A DNA stretch of 64,000 nt, taken from contig CM076997.1 in NCBI GenBank assembly GCA_039090855.1, positions 163,462,709 to 163,526,708 of the forward strand, in the 5' to 3' direction. The stretch comes from Macrothele yani. Taxonomy: Eukaryota > Arthropoda > Arachnida > Araneae > Macrothelidae. Below, in pieces: positions 1 through 11,967 of this stretch (the stretch's first letter is position 1; each line of letters opens with the position of its first letter). The notes under the pieces are model-generated. The model searched no databases. It was not told the DNA's origin and worked only from the letters and a program-made list of their open reading frames with translations. The translations under genes were made by a program, and so were the position numbers.

Positions 1-1540
1 ACCAATGGCCAGTTTTCCTCTCTTGCACTGTAATTAACCTTTTATAAGTATTATAAGAGAATGCTTGGATACCAAGAATGTTGTCTAAATATCGCAACTC
101 GGAAATGCGTTTCTTTCTCTCTCTTTTCCTTGTACTTTCTCCTCCTTGCTCTCTTTGTCACTTCTGTTTGTTTCTCTTCTCTTCCTTTCCTTAGGTTTAC
201 CGGTTTTAACTCCTCATTGCTTCCTTTCTTTGCTGCTGCGAAAAACAAATTGAACGACGGAAAGAAAGGTGAGGTTGCTTTGGGATCTATCAGGTCTCTT
301 CACTTGTGCAGAAAATAGTTTTGTATTCATACAAGTGCGGTATTCTCTATTAAGGAATCTTTTATTCGAAAACTAAGTTACATATCTGCTTCTAATTTGT
401 GAAGCAAATCCATTAATGACGCACAGTCCTCACCTGAAGAATAGGATTTGCCCTATAACTCCCTTTTCAAATGACAGCGTGCTCCGTGTAATGTACAGTG
501 TGACGTACCGCTGAGGTGATGCATCAGTCACAACGGCAAGTTGCAGCCATAAGCCAAAGTCGGTGTGTTAGAGTCAGGAGAATAAACCGCTCCGGAGCGA
601 CAAACGTGGGTTCGTATCCTAACACCGTCAAAAAGGTATTTCGCTATTAGTTTTGTGCCGTTTGCATGTTATCACCATGATCTGTGTTGAATCATTTTCG
701 TACGTTACTTGCGGGTTACTATGTTAGCATGAAGAAGCGCGTAAATCTCGACAAATTCAATATGTAAAAACAATCGCGCTTTTAAACGGTGATGGACGCT
801 TAAGTTTGATTTCTCTATATGACGCAATGTCTTTTTCGTTCCAGACAATGATAATTAAGTATTTGATGTTTATGCCCTTTAAACCTGACTATACGCGTTA
901 GACAACTCTTTTTTTCGCTGCTATTCCAGTATTTAGATCATTTTCAAGAAGAGGGCTTAGCCCCTTGAATATAATGTACTCGTGCATATATTCAAAGGAC
1001 AAAACATTAGATATACCTGCCTAATAGCGTGCTCGCCTCCCTTTAACGCGAATTACAAGCTGCTAACACCGAGCCATTGAACTCCGTCAGATTCCAGAGG
1101 GTTTCCAGAGATAATGTCAGACATGCATTTTGCAGCATTGTTCACAATTCCGCGCGAGACGTCGAGCCGTGATCCCCAATGGATCTGATGTTCCACTCAA
1201 CAGAATCCGAGAGAACTACCACAGGGTTTAACCCTTTAACCAGGTGGAACGAGTTACCTCGGGGTTAGCAAAATCGGATGAAATCAGCACGAAATATATT
1301 TGCTGTCTAAGAAGTGGACCGCACGCGAATGGAACAATTACGCCTGCGCTTCAGAAACCGTTGCTTTCCGCCCCTTCGCTTTGTTATTCGAAGTGAGAAT
1401 TTAGGAGGAGGATTGACACTAATCCGTTTGGATTGATTACCAGCTACAAAGGCTATGACGGCGAACCTAAGAAAGAAGCAAGAATATGTTTGAGTCAATT
1501 GTTTCTGTCCAGTGGCATGATGTCCTTGTCAAGAGGACTA
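1..1540. other. Unassigned AT-rich DNA
   Basis: No protein-family signal was recognised in any frame. There is a pyrimidine-rich stretch at about 110-240. A tRNA-like segment at 561-627 is listed separately. The rest looks like ordinary intergenic or decayed repeat sequence. Confidence 0.5.
561..627 (+). other. tRNA-like segment (SINE head or tRNA pseudogene)
   Basis: The ends can pair like an acceptor stem (CGGTGT with ACACCG). A B-box-like GGGTTCGTATCC lies near the 3' end. An internal CGCTCCGGAGCG can fold on itself. The length of 67 nt and poor D-arm and anticodon-arm geometry argue against a working tRNA. It is more likely the head of an old SINE or a coincidence. Confidence 0.25.
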
Positions 1541-1554
1541 GCCTTTCCCCATCA

Positions 1555-1769
1555 TGCCTTGGGTCGTGGAAGAGCGAATAAGCAGCCCAAATAGCTTAAG
1601 TTTGATTCGGGTTCGAATCCCGGCGAGGCATAAATACTTTGTTAGTTTTACGGCACCGGCTTCCTCACTCCCTAGAACCAGGGACCTTAAATTAGGGACG
1701 GACAACCGCCTAAACCCATCGAGTTGATAACGGTGGTTGTTAAAACTCAGAAAACAACAAAAAAAAAAT
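1555..1769 (+). repeat. tRNA-derived SINE, family S1
   Basis: A polymerase III B box (GGTTCGAATCC, 1610-1620) is followed by a body containing TAAATTAGGGACGG and a GGTGGTTGTTAAAAC-like end, then an A-rich tail at about 1757-1769. The same body occurs at 32023-32235, 35744-35964, 44575-44755 (minus) and, interrupted, at 46648-47955. It immediately adjoins the truncated C-terminal end of a Tc1-type transposase on the opposite strand. The 5' boundary is approximate. Confidence 0.65.
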
Positions 1770-1782
1770 CGGTCGCTTAAAG

Positions 1783-2591
1783 GGTTAAATTCGGGGACCG
1801 TGGGGGCCATTGGACGGTTCCAATCTTAGATGAGTGTTCTTCGAGCAATGCCTGGGTTGTCGAGGCCCTATGTGTATGCACATTGTCTTGCTGAAGCAGA
1901 CCATCCTGCGTACGATGCTCGAAGGCCATGAAAGCGTGTGGGTGATCAGCTAGTACATGATAGTAGCGCAAAGCGGTTAAAGACCTCTCCAGAAACAAGA
2001 GATCTAAACTGTCCCATGAGAAGGCTCCCCAAACCATCCCAGATTCACCACCGCCTCGAAAATATCCAACTTGTTATGACCTCATGCTCTCGACGCCACA
2101 CCCTCAAACTACCGTCAGCACTGTACAGCTCCGGACTCACTTGAACACATGACGTGGGGCCACTCTGCGGACATCCAATTTTGATGTTCCAGTTACGAAG
2201 CGAGGGCTAATGTCAGGTGAAGAACTGCCAACAGTGGCACACGAATAGGGCGTCGGTTCGAACAGTCCACGGTATGCATCGTGCGCTGTACCGTTCGCTT
2301 GCTGACGCTACTTGGGCCTCCACTTGACATCCACTTAACCTGGATGTGACTTGACCGCCGTTGCCCAAGCGTTCGGTCTGTTTGAGCCTGGATAATCAAC
2401 GTCGACCGCGGTCATCAATGAGGTATGATCGGTACGGCTTACTATTTGGGCGCCGGTATATCCGTCTATGGTATTCTCGCGGTACACCCTTGATACGGCA
2501 ACCCTCGGGAACACCGAGAGTCTTTCCACTTATTGATAGAATGTTAAATCTGTCTTGCGGCGACAATGCGCCTGCGATCAAAGTTGCTCAT
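1783..2591 (-). pseudogene. Tc1-like transposase remnant (Tc1-a)
   Basis: Read on the minus strand from an ATG at 2591 (MSNFDRRRIVAAR), the frames shift several times but keep Tc1/mariner signatures in order. These are an N-terminal helix-turn-helix region (VSRVYREN), a middle block (GPSSVSKRTVQRT, RRPIRVPLL), the MVWGAFSW block, QQDN carrying the second catalytic aspartate, and WPPRSPNL. The frame ends just before the expected PIEHLW glutamate motif, so the third catalytic residue is absent. The first aspartate motif, normally SDES, reads as SSES. Such a protein would cut and paste a TA-flanked DNA transposon; this copy cannot be functional. A SINE lies at the C-terminal break. Confidence 0.8.
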
Positions 2592-4965
2592 ATCACCACG
2601 TGTGCCCAAGTTCGCCAACTGCGATGCACTGCCGTCCGTCTATTAATTGCCTGCGTTCGGTTTGGATGGGAAGCCCTTTTTAACTGCCCATAACTCCTGT
2701 CTCCAAATTTTTATCTATTGAGTGTACATACCAGATATACTTCAATAGCCCCAGGTATATAGGAACCTCATAGGAATGCGTGTGCCAGGGTGTAATACTC
2801 TGGGATTACAATAATCACACATATCTTCGATTGAATTCTAGACAGAAGAGATGTCATATTCACAATGCTGAACGTCTTATGTAATTTCCATGCAAAGCAC
2901 TGAAAATCCTATGGAGAAATTCGAGATAAAATTAGCTACATTATATTAATTATTAAATTTTTTCTCTCTGATGCGTTTTTTTTTAAATGTTCATTTTTAA
3001 TTTGTCTATTTCGAAATATTTAGGAACGTACGACATGCCCAAAAAAGATTTTGCAAGCAATTCTCTAGAAATTTCTTGTTTTACCACAAATAAATACCTC
3101 CCGATGGGCACACATTTCATTTGGGAATAGCTGTTCTGAAAGTTTGACTGTAAACTTTTACGACAAACATCTTGGGCACAACAATTGAGTGATAATGAAA
3201 ACTGAAAGGCAAACTTTCAATTTAATAAAATTACCGGCAAATACTGAATGAAATAAAATAAAAATCTAGGTTTCTGTTTTATGTAAGCATGTGTCTAAGC
3301 ATTTTAACTGAACCACGTTTCCGCAATTCCGGAAAGGCTGAAAAGCGAAACGGCTGGCGATCTATCCTTCAGGAGAGATTCATTTTGCTGAATGGAAGAG
3401 ATGCCTAAAATTACCCATTTCTACGTTACATACGACCGATGTATATTACAGAAAAATTCCTCAGAATGAGCTGAAATAAAGACTGTGGGCATTCCCTGAG
3501 GGCTTTGTTCCAGTAGCTTTTTATGTGGCATTTTTTGTTTGTATGGTGAGTGGTTTTATTGATTTTTTTCTCTTCTCGGCTTATTTTCTGCAACCGCTTC
3601 CTTGCTTTGCAACTCTTTTTTTTTCTTTCTTTTACTATAAGGTTGATCTGCTTGTGATAATATTTACTTCATGCCTTAGCTCGAGAGACATGATCGGAGT
3701 ACAAATGCATCTACGGAGAGATGTATCTCTAGTATATTCATTATAACTACTTGAAAAGACGCCGAGAAAGAGTGGAATGAGAGGATTGAAGGTCGGAGAA
3801 AAAATGATTGAAAATAAAGATGAAGTCTGAGCGTACATCGCATGCAGAAGTAAGCTTCCTGTATATTGCGAAGAGCAAACAGAGAGACCCATAAACTAGA
3901 GAAGAGCAACGGAGATATAGAGAAAGTAAACTTGAGTAAAAACGAGAGAATAATCTTCCAGAGAGAGCTTCATATACGCGCTAAAACTTCCCTCATCTTA
4001 TGGAAAGTCACGGCTCGTCGCCGTTCAGCGTTCAACGACGTGCTTTACTTCACATATAAGAATTTCGTTCGTAGCTTTTTCTTTTAGCTCTTTTTTCTCT
4101 GCCCCGAGTTTCACCGTTATGTCGCTTCAACACCTTCCCATCAGAGCTTCAATTTGAGAGGAGTGCACACAGCTAGCGATAGCATACATCCATATATTAA
4201 AATAATAAATATCAGTGTGTTTCTGCTACCAGTTAGCAAAAACAGTGTTGTTTATCAAACAGCGACATCATGATATCATACAAAGCCACCTTATCAGAAA
4301 TCAGAGATCGTAGTACAGAAATTTTTAATCAAAGTACTAACGAATGTTAATAAAAAATTAGGGATGGATGCATAATCGAGAAAATTATAACTGATTTAGC
4401 TTCCATGAAAGGACGCATTGTAGATTTCAGCTGGTAAAATTTAATTTCATTTCGTAGTTCAAGCTATCAACTCTCTTCTTCCTCTTGCGAATCCTTCTCT
4501 TTTAAGTTCAGATCTTTATTTCTCAAATGAAAAAAATAATATTTATATAACATAAGGGTATAAGAAACGCAGAAACATCATCAAAAGGAACTTGTTATGC
4601 CAGGTGGTTATGGAATAAAGTACTTACAAAGTTTTTACAAATACGGTGAGACAATTTCAAGCACTGCCGTTGGTTTAAAGAGGAATGAAGTATATTGTTT
4701 TCAAACATAATGCTCACTAAGATTGGCCCTGGTTTATTTAATTTTAAAACTTTCTTCTAAATAGAATCCATTCAATTCCTGTTAAATTTTTGAGTGCTTT
4801 GAACTCTACATTTCTCTACTCGTGCAGGGGCGATATTAAGAGGGCGTTAAATAATGAGTGACACAAACGTTAGGCAAATTCTATTCATGAGTTCCAGAAG
4901 AAGCATGCAAAATGAAAGTGCTATTGTTTATACGACAACTGTTATTGTTTATACGATAACTATAT
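2592..4965. other. Unassigned DNA
   Basis: Nothing recognisable is encoded. The first ~150 bases may include the 5' untranslated end and terminal repeat of the adjoining Tc1-like element (a TA followed by CACTCAATAG on the minus strand near 2720), but the other terminus is missing, so this cannot be confirmed. T-rich stretches occur at 2960-3000 and 3520-3640. Confidence 0.45.
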
Positions 4966-4984
4966 ATCATCATCATCATCATTG

Positions 4985-6781
4985 TCAAACGTTATTAATC
5001 CACTGCTGGACGAAGGTCTCCCGAAGTTTCCTCCACAACGGTCTGTCTTGTGCCAGTCTCCTCCATGTCACTCCCGCATACTTTCGAATTTCATCCACCC
5101 ATCTCTGATGTGGTTTTCTTCTGGGTCTTTTCCTGTCCCTTGGAATCCAATCTAAAATGTTGGCTGTCCATCGATGGTCTGTCTTTCTGGCAGTATGTCC
5201 AGCCCACTGCCATTTCAGGGATTTAACTCTGATCATGATGTCTTCCACTCTTGTCATTTTTCGGATCCACGAGTTCCTCTTCTTATCTCTCCTGGTTACA
5301 CCAAGCATGCACCTCTCCATGCTCCTTTGAGTTGTCTGCAGCCTTTGTATATCTCTTTTAGTTAAAGTCCACGTCTCTGCACCATACGTAAGCACTGGAA
5401 GGATGCATTGATCAAACACTTTTCTTTTAAGACATAATGGCATATTATTCTTGAAAATTATGCTGTTTCTTCCAAACGCTCTCCAGGCAAGTTTTGTACG
5501 CCGATTAATTTCTTCATCAATGTGACCCTCACTTGATATCTGCTGTCCAAGATAAACGTACGTGTCTGTTATCTCCAGCTTTTCTCCATCAATCGATAAA
5601 TCTTCATTTCTTGTAAAAGCATTGAACATCACTTTTGTGTTTTGAAAGTTCATTTTTAATCCCACTTCTTCATTCTTGTCAGCAAGTTTATGGATCAAAC
5701 TCTGCAGCTCTGATGGGATGGTTGCAAAAATGACTACGTCATCAGCAAAACGAAGGTGGGTTAGATAATCTCCATTAATCTTTATTCCTTTGGTTTCCCA
5801 GTTCAGTGATTGAAAGACATTTTCCAATGTGGCATTAAAGAGCTTCGGAGATATGGTGTCACCTTGTCTCACTCCCTTTCCAATTTTTATGTGTGTTGTA
5901 TTTTCAAACAGCCGAATCTTTGCACTTGCATTTTCATAGATGTTATTAATAATATTAATGTATGCATCTTCAATACCGCAGGATTTCAGAGCCATTGTAA
6001 CTGCTGATGGTTTCACCGAATCAAAGGCTTTTTCATAATCGATAAAAGCCATGCACAATGGAGGTTCATATTCCCTCGCTCTTTTAGTTAGTTCTCTCAA
6101 TACGTGGATATGATCTATTGTGCTGTAGCCACTCCTGAATCCAGCTTGTTCTCTCGGTTGAACCAAGCGGTGTGAAAAAACTTTAGTGAAGATTTTATAA
6201 ACCACTGATAGGAGACTGATAGGTCTGTAGTTCCTGAGACCCTTAATGTCACCTTTTTTATGTAGCAAGATCATTGTAGCGTTGTTCCAATCCTCAGGAA
6301 TCTTCCCTTCATTAAGGCATCGAGTGAAAATTTGGGCGAGTACTCTTTCGATTTCTCCACTTGCTTCTTGTATGATGTCTGCAGTAATTCCATCTTCTCC
6401 TGGAGCTTTCCCCGGCTTCATGTTCTTGATTGCATGTGCAACTTCTGCTGGGAGGACTGGAAGCACTCTGGTACCTTTCATGATGTCTGAAGTACATGTA
6501 TCATCCCTTTTATATAATTTGGAGTAGAAATCTTTCACTCTTGTCAAAATTTCGCCTCTATTTCTTGTTACAGAACCATCTTCTTTTCTCAGTGCCATAA
6601 TCTGTTTTCTTCCCTTACTGAGATGTCCCTTTGCTATCTTTAGGCTTTGGTTGTTTTCAATTGCTTTCCTCACTAGTTCACAGTTGAGTTTTCTTACGTC
6701 TTCAGTGATACGTTTTCGTACTGTCTTGCATAGCTCTATATATTCCACTTGGGAAGTCACATCTTCTTTATTTGTCTCCAT
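4985..6781 (-). pseudogene. RTE reverse transcriptase, RT plus C-terminal region
   Basis: A 598-codon open frame covers the RT domain and C-terminal domain. Visible landmarks in order are GKAPGEDG, NYRPISLLSV (finger), AFIDYEKAFDSV (motif A), GVRQGDTISPKLFN (motif B), LRFADDVVIFA (motif C, catalytic aspartates intact), YLGQQIS and a C-terminal stretch from LTYGAETWTL to the final VQQWI. Compared with the copy at 18737-20740 it lacks about seven residues after SHRL, an 18-base in-frame deletion. A frameshift near 6780 separates it from the upstream endonuclease portion. The product would prime reverse transcription at a nicked target; this copy lacks the endonuclease and is not autonomous. Confidence 0.85.
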
Positions 6782-7152
6782 CTCTCTTCTTTTTGCATCA
6801 ACATTTTAGTTATTCCTGATAATTTGTTCACATGCAACTTGTTCTTAGACCCAGCTAATTTTGTTGCTGTTTCCATAAGAGGTTTGGTTACTTTTCTGTT
6901 AACTTCAGAAATATCCACTTCTTCCGATGTTAGGCCTTCTAACGCAGAGAATCTGTTCTTCATTTTCAACTTGAATTTATTATGGTGTTTTTAAGGTTGG
7001 TTATGTCAATAGATTTTGTTTGTCTTATGATCTTGCCACGTTCGAGTTTAGTGTTGAGGTGCATCTTACATCGCACCAATCTATGGTCACTACTTGTGTT
7101 GAACTTGTTTAGCACATTGCAGTCTTCTATGACGAATGTTTTGTTACACATA
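6757..7152 (-). pseudogene. RTE endonuclease C-terminus and linker remnant
   Basis: Two overlapping minus-strand frames continue RTE-1 upstream. One contains the endonuclease tail with SSDHRLV, the conserved histidine motif of the APE-type endonuclease/exonuclease/phosphatase fold, followed by RCKMHLNTKLERG. The other carries the linker KNRFSALEGLTSEEVD. The same sequence occurs in the copy at 9203-9600. The endonuclease N-terminus is missing because the element is truncated at 7152. Confidence 0.75.
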
Positions 7153-7329
7153 ATAACTATATATATACATACATATACTTAACGCATTATTATTCACTTG
7201 ATGTATTGTTATTTTTGCTACTGTGTCTCTGTAATTGAACAGTCGTGAACCAAGAGTAGGACGATACATAAAGTCGGTGTACGATGCTTCAGTTACAGCG
7301 ATATTACTGCAGATTTTAAAAATAATCTT

Positions 7330-8960
7330 ACGAATTTGGACTTGCCTTCTATGTGTCATCATGATGAGCTGAAGCCATATATTTATCCTCATTATGGCTA
7401 TGTGCTTACTGGAAACCTCAGCACTGTACCTTATTATAACCTTCGTCGTCTTATGATGATGGGTATAAAGTTTCGAGTTTCTCATAAGGTAAATCTGAAG
7501 AGTATGGGGAATGCTCTGAAATCTGACTTTACTTTGTTTTGCATTAAACTCTCATCTAGATACAGCCGACCAGATCAGGAATTTTTACCCTGGTTATGGG
7601 CTGTGTATGAGGACCTTATGGATGTGATGCGTTGCATTTTTAATGGGTCCGTGAATATGAAGTCTTTTGTGGTTTTTGATCAACATGAAGCAAATGAGCT
7701 TAAGGATAATTTTGTGGTCACTTTCATCGATAAAACAGGTAATAACTTTGCCATTTTAAGCAAAACACGTTATGTAGAATTGCTGCACGATGAACTCGAG
7801 AAGAAATCCACTTCCGTTTCGTTAAATACTGAAAAGAACATCATCAGTAAAAATATTGTTTCCCTCCTAAAGTTTCTTAAAATCAGCTCTAACTCAGCAA
7901 TGGTTCCACTTATGTATAGCACACCGAAGTTTCATAAGCAACCAGCCGGCTTTAGATTTAGAACAGCTGCCCCGTTTTTCTACAGGAAAAAAATGGTAAA
8001 AACTTTGAGAAATTATTTAATATCATTTTGACCCAAATTAATTCCACATGGATCATCAACAGCAACAGGTCTATATGCTCAATGTGATGCAGCTTTTGAA
8101 ACATTTGACTTCGTAAACTTATTCACTTTAATTGACCTAATGGATTTGAGTGATGTTTGTGACGAACCGTTCGTGGACTACCGTCAGGATCAGCATATTT
8201 CACGTGCCAGACAGGGACACGTGATATCACTTTGTATTATGGGTAACTATGTATGCATTGGCGAGTGTATTTTTAAACAAACCAGGGGTATTCCTATGGG
8301 AAGCTCGTTTTCGTCATTACTCGCCAACCTGTACCTACATCATGAGATATCTGACTACTCATTTTTTGGGATCCGGCATCTGATACATTTTTTGGGATCC
8401 GGCATGAGATACATCGATGCCCTTCTGGTTTATTATGTGCATGATTTTTCTCGAGTTGCTGATGATATTTATCCTAAAAGTTGACCTTTGAAGAAAAAAA
8501 AAAAACCTTAGTGAAAGGGAAGTTATCAATTGTACCTGACAATCACGATTGCACCTTCTGCTTTTGAGACCAAGGTGTGTGACAACAGAAAATAATTTAA
8601 TTTTCATGTATGCTATGGTGTGAACTGGCATTCTGTTATATCTCGTAGAGTACATCGTAATATAATTGTCTCGCAGTTCTTCCGATTTGGTAATATGTGC
8701 AGTAATTGTGATTCCTTTCTTTAGGTACTGATAGGATCTTTCAACCTGCTTGTTATTAATGAATATCCTACTCATTTCGTGCTTCACAATCTTAGCCAAC
8801 TTTTTCGGATTCGTAAATTCAGGGATTTCAATTTTAATTTGTCGTGCAATCATTTCGTCGGCCACATTTTTCGTTAGTTCTTGCGCGTACCTCCTGTTTT
8901 GCTTTGTGATTGTTTTTGTTTTTTTGTTTTTTTGTTTCCTTAGTTTGGCAGATTTGCTGA
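7330..8960 (+). pseudogene. Penelope-like element reverse transcriptase remnant (PLE-1)
   Basis: Frames on the plus strand keep Penelope-like RT landmarks in order. These are an N-terminal block (FIDKTGNNFAILSKTRYVE, 7711-7782), the YSTPKFHKQPAGFRFRTA block near 7915, TFDFVNLFTLID near 8105, KQTRGIPMGSSFSSLLANLYL near 8275, and RYIDALLV near 8410. Frameshifted thumb sequence (NIIVSQFFRFGNMC) follows to about 8900. The catalytic RYIDD motif reads RYIDA, so the copy is dead. A 26-base tandem duplication (about 8358-8409) lies just before that motif. No GIY-YIG endonuclease was recognised downstream. PLEs are retroelements distinct from LTR and LINE types. This copy differs clearly from the PLE family at 11968-18267. 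Confidence 0.75.
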
Positions 8961-9202
8961 CTTTGTTGTTAATATTTGTTCTTAACATTGCCTTTGAACT
9001 TTTTTGTCTTCCGTTTCGATTGGTCTCACGGCTTAGGGAGCTCTCCCGCTTGTACTGGGTTTACTTACATTAGGCGGGATTTAAAAAGCCTTTATTATTC
9101 AGTTAGAGCTACTAGTATCTTGATGATTTCAGCTATTTTGTTTTTTGGTCTATGCGGTCTTTTGCAATGATAATCTTATTTTTCTTCTACAGGTATGAGG
9201 TT

Positions 9203-10368
9203 CACATCTTCTTTAGTTGTCCTCATCTCTCTTCTTTTTTGCATCAACATTTTGGTTTTTCCTGATAATTTGTTCACATGCAACTTGTTCTTAGACCCAG
9301 CTAATTTTATTGCGGTTTCTATAAGAGCTTTGGTTACTTTTCTGTTAACTTCAGAAATATCCACTTCTTCCGATGTTAGGCCTTCTAAAGCAGAGAATCT
9401 GTTCTTCAGTTCCAACTTGAAGGTAGTATGGTGTTTTTCAAGGTTGGTTATGTCAATACATTTTGTTTGTCTTATGAGGTTGCCACGTTCGAGTTTAGTG
9501 TTAAGGTGCATCTTACATCACACAAATCTATGGTCACTACCTGTGTTGAACTTGTTTAGCACACTGCAGTCTTCTATGACGAATTTTTTGTTACACATAA
9601 TAAAATCAATTTCACTTGTCGTCCCATTTGGATGTCTCCATGTCCATTTCCTGTGTGGCTTTTTCTTGAAAAAGGAGTTCAAGATGAAAAACCCTTCTGC
9701 CTCTGCAAATTCAACGAGAGTATTTCCACGCTGGTTTCTGTTACCGTGACCGAATTCACCTACTGAAGTTTCATTCTGTTGCTGTTGCCCTATTTTTGCA
9801 TTGAAATCTCCCATAATTATCTTCAAGTGTTGCTTACCTTTGTTATTTAGATGACGAATTTCCTCATAAAATTCTTCAATTTCTTCTTCAGGATGACTTG
9901 TGGTTGGCGCATAAGTTTGAATTATCCGAGCCTGGTATCTTCTCGAGAGTTGGATAACGAGTCGTGCAACTCTGTCAGAGGAACTTTCAACTTCTACAAC
10001 TTTATCCTTCAGTTTCTTGTTTATTATAAATCCAACACCGCTAGTTCTGCCAGTATCTGTTCTGTCTCACGATAGTAGAAGAGATGTCCACTTTTCCGTT
10101 CAACGAGGTCTCCTTTTCTCCTTACCTCACTTAGCCCGACGATGTCACACTTGATCCTTTGTAGTGGCTATTCCAATTCAAGAAGCCTTGAATCAGAAGA
10201 TAGGGAGCGTTCATTGTACGTAGCCAAGGTCAGCATCAGATGGCAGCCTAGTCCGGTCCTCCGGGGATTCTTTGCACCCTCTGCCTTCATGTCGCACTGG
10301 CCGCTGCCATGGCCAGGTACATTCCAGCTGCAGGAGACTGAGGGCCAAGATTTAAGTTGTGAATTCAT
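9203..10368 (-). pseudogene. RTE APE-type endonuclease region
   Basis: Minus-strand frames run from near 10368 through an N-terminal LATYNERSLSSD block (normally LATYNARSL; the motif start of the endonuclease fold). They continue through IIMGDFNAKIG near 9820, TWRHPNGTTSEIDFIMC, and SDHRFV near 9525, and end in the linker KNRFSALEGLTSEEVD. MGDFN, IDFI and SDHR are the expected catalytic blocks of APE-like endonucleases. Frame breaks between 9830 and 10170 show that it is degraded. The enzyme would nick target DNA to start target-primed reverse transcription. Confidence 0.8.
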
Positions 10369-10574
10369 TTTGGAGGGGTTTGGCCATAACTCACCAGGCT
10401 GGCCAAGCGGGTTGGTGCGTGTGTGATAGCATTTCCTCTAATCCCGATGGTATAGGTATACCGCTATTGGCGGTCGTCAGAGCCCATTTAGTGGGAACAA
10501 AATGCACCACGAGAAGGCGGGGTTGACATTTGTCAAGGAGAGACTGTGATGTTACGCATCACCTGACCTTACAT
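9203..10574 (-). mobile_element. RTE LINE, 5' segment in inverted orientation (RTE-2a)
   Basis: The minus strand carries the 5' untranslated region (about 10375-10574), the endonuclease and the linker of the RTE family, ending abruptly after the KEDV codons at 9203. The plus-strand 3' part of the same family begins at 10598, only a (TA)n run away. This arrangement, with the 5' part inverted relative to the 3' part and an internal stretch missing, matches the product expected from twin priming during LINE insertion. Two independent insertions are the alternative. Confidence 0.75.
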
Positions 10575-10576
10575 CC

Positions 10577-10599
10577 CATATATATATATATATATATAA
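10577..10599. repeat. (TA)n microsatellite at RTE junction
   Basis: A short TA dinucleotide run separates the inverted 5' RTE segment from the sense 3' RTE segment. Similar TA runs abut the 5' break of the other RTE copies. Confidence 0.9.
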
Positions 10600-11958
10600 A
10601 AGATTCCTGAGGATTGGAACACCGCTACAATGATCCTGCTACATAAGAAAGGTGACATTGAGGATCTCGGAAACTACAGACCTATCAGCCTCCTATCAGT
10701 AGTTTATAAAATCTTCACTAAAGTTCTTTCACACCGCTTGAAGGTAACACTGGACATGGCTCAACCGAGAGAACAAGCTGGATTCAGGAGTGGCTACAGC
10801 ACAATAGATCATATCCACGTGCTGAGAGAACTAATTGAAAGAGCGAGGGAATATGAACTTCCATTGTGCATGGCTTTTATCGATTATGAAAAAGCCTTTG
10901 ATTCGGTGAAACCATCAGCAGTTACAATGGCTCTGAAAACCTGCGGTATTGAAGATGCATACATTAATATTATTAATAACATCTATGAAAATGCAAGTGC
11001 AAAGATTAGGCTGTTTGAAAATACAACACACGTAAAAATTGGAAAGGGAGTGAGACAAGGTGACACCATATCTCCGAAGCTCTTTAATGCCACATTGGAG
11101 GGTGTCTTTCAGTCACTGAGCTGGGAAAACAAGGGGATAAAGATTAATGGAGATTATCTAACCCACCTTCGTTTTGCTGAAGACGTAGTCATTTTTGCAA
11201 CTACCCCATCAGAGCTGCAGAGTATGATCCAGGAACTTGCTGACAAGAGTAAAGAAGTGGGATTAAAAATGAACTTTCAGAAGACAAAAGTGATGTTCAA
11301 TGCTTTTACAAGAAATGAAGATTTATCGATTGATGGAGAAAAGCTGGAGATAACAGACACGTACGTTTATCTTGGACAGCAGATATCAAGTGAGGGTCAC
11401 ATTGATGAAGAAATTAATCGGCGTACAAAACTTGCCTGGAGAGCTTTTGGAAGAAACAGCATAATTTTCAAGAGCAATATGCCATTATGTCTTAAAAGAA
11501 AAGTGTTTGATCAATGCATCCTTCCAGTGCTTACGTATGGTGCGGAGACGTGGACCTTAACTAAAAGAGACATACAAAGGCTGCAGACAACTCAAAGAAG
11601 CATGGAGAGGTGCATGCTTGGTGTAACCAGGAGAGATAAGAAGAGGAACTCGTGGATCCGAAAAATGACAAGAGTGGAAGACATCATGATCAGAGTTAAA
11701 TCCCTGAAATGGCAATGGGCTGGACATACTGCCAGAAGGACAGATCATCGATGGACAGCTGAAATTTTAGATTGGATTCCAAGGGACAGGAAAAGACCCA
11801 GAAGAAGACCACATGGGAGATGGGTGGATGAAATTCGAAAGTATGCAGGGGTGACATGGAGGAGACTGGCACAAGACAGACCGTTGTGGAGGAAACTTGG
11901 GGAGACCTTCGTCCAGCAGTGGATTGATAATGGTTGACAATGATGATGATGATGATGA
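10598..11958 (+). mobile_element. RTE LINE, 3' segment (RTE-2b)
   Basis: The plus-strand 3' portion of the RTE family begins at the KIPEDWN codons and ends in a (TGA)n tail at about 11938-11958 followed by TATATA. The sequence is nearly the same as the corresponding part of the copy at 18716-20816. About 200 codons are missing between its start and the point where the inverted segment at 9203 stops. Confidence 0.88.
10600..11937 (+). pseudogene. RTE reverse transcriptase C-terminal two-thirds
   Basis: A continuous frame of about 445 codons has no internal stop. Landmarks are NYRPISLLSV, GFRSGYSTIDHI, AFIDYEKAFDSV (motif A), GVRQGDTISPKLFN (motif B) and a C-terminal region ending WIDNG. Motif C, normally LRFADDV, reads LRFAEDV, so one catalytic aspartate is replaced by glutamate. 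The N-terminal RT fingers and the endonuclease are absent from this segment. It could still be transcribed as part of a longer RNA but is not predicted to be catalytically active. Confidence 0.85.
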
Positions 11959-11967
11959 TATATATAT

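Larger units (their letters stand above)
4966..7152 (-). mobile_element. RTE-clade LINE, 5'-truncated (RTE-1)
   Basis: This is a non-LTR retrotransposon of the endonuclease plus reverse transcriptase single-ORF type. The 3' end on the minus strand is a short (TGA)n-like tail (seen as ATCATC at 4966-4983) that abuts TATATA. The 5' break falls inside the endonuclease region and abuts a TA-rich stretch at 7153. The sequence is highly similar to the copies at 9203-11958 and 18716-20816, implying fairly recent activity of the family. No target duplication was resolved because both flanks are TA-rich. Confidence 0.88.

Noticed and set aside
7142..7200. Telomere-type repeats near PLEs, as in endonuclease-deficient PLEs
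   Set aside because: No TTAGG or TTAGGG arrays were seen anywhere; only TA runs.
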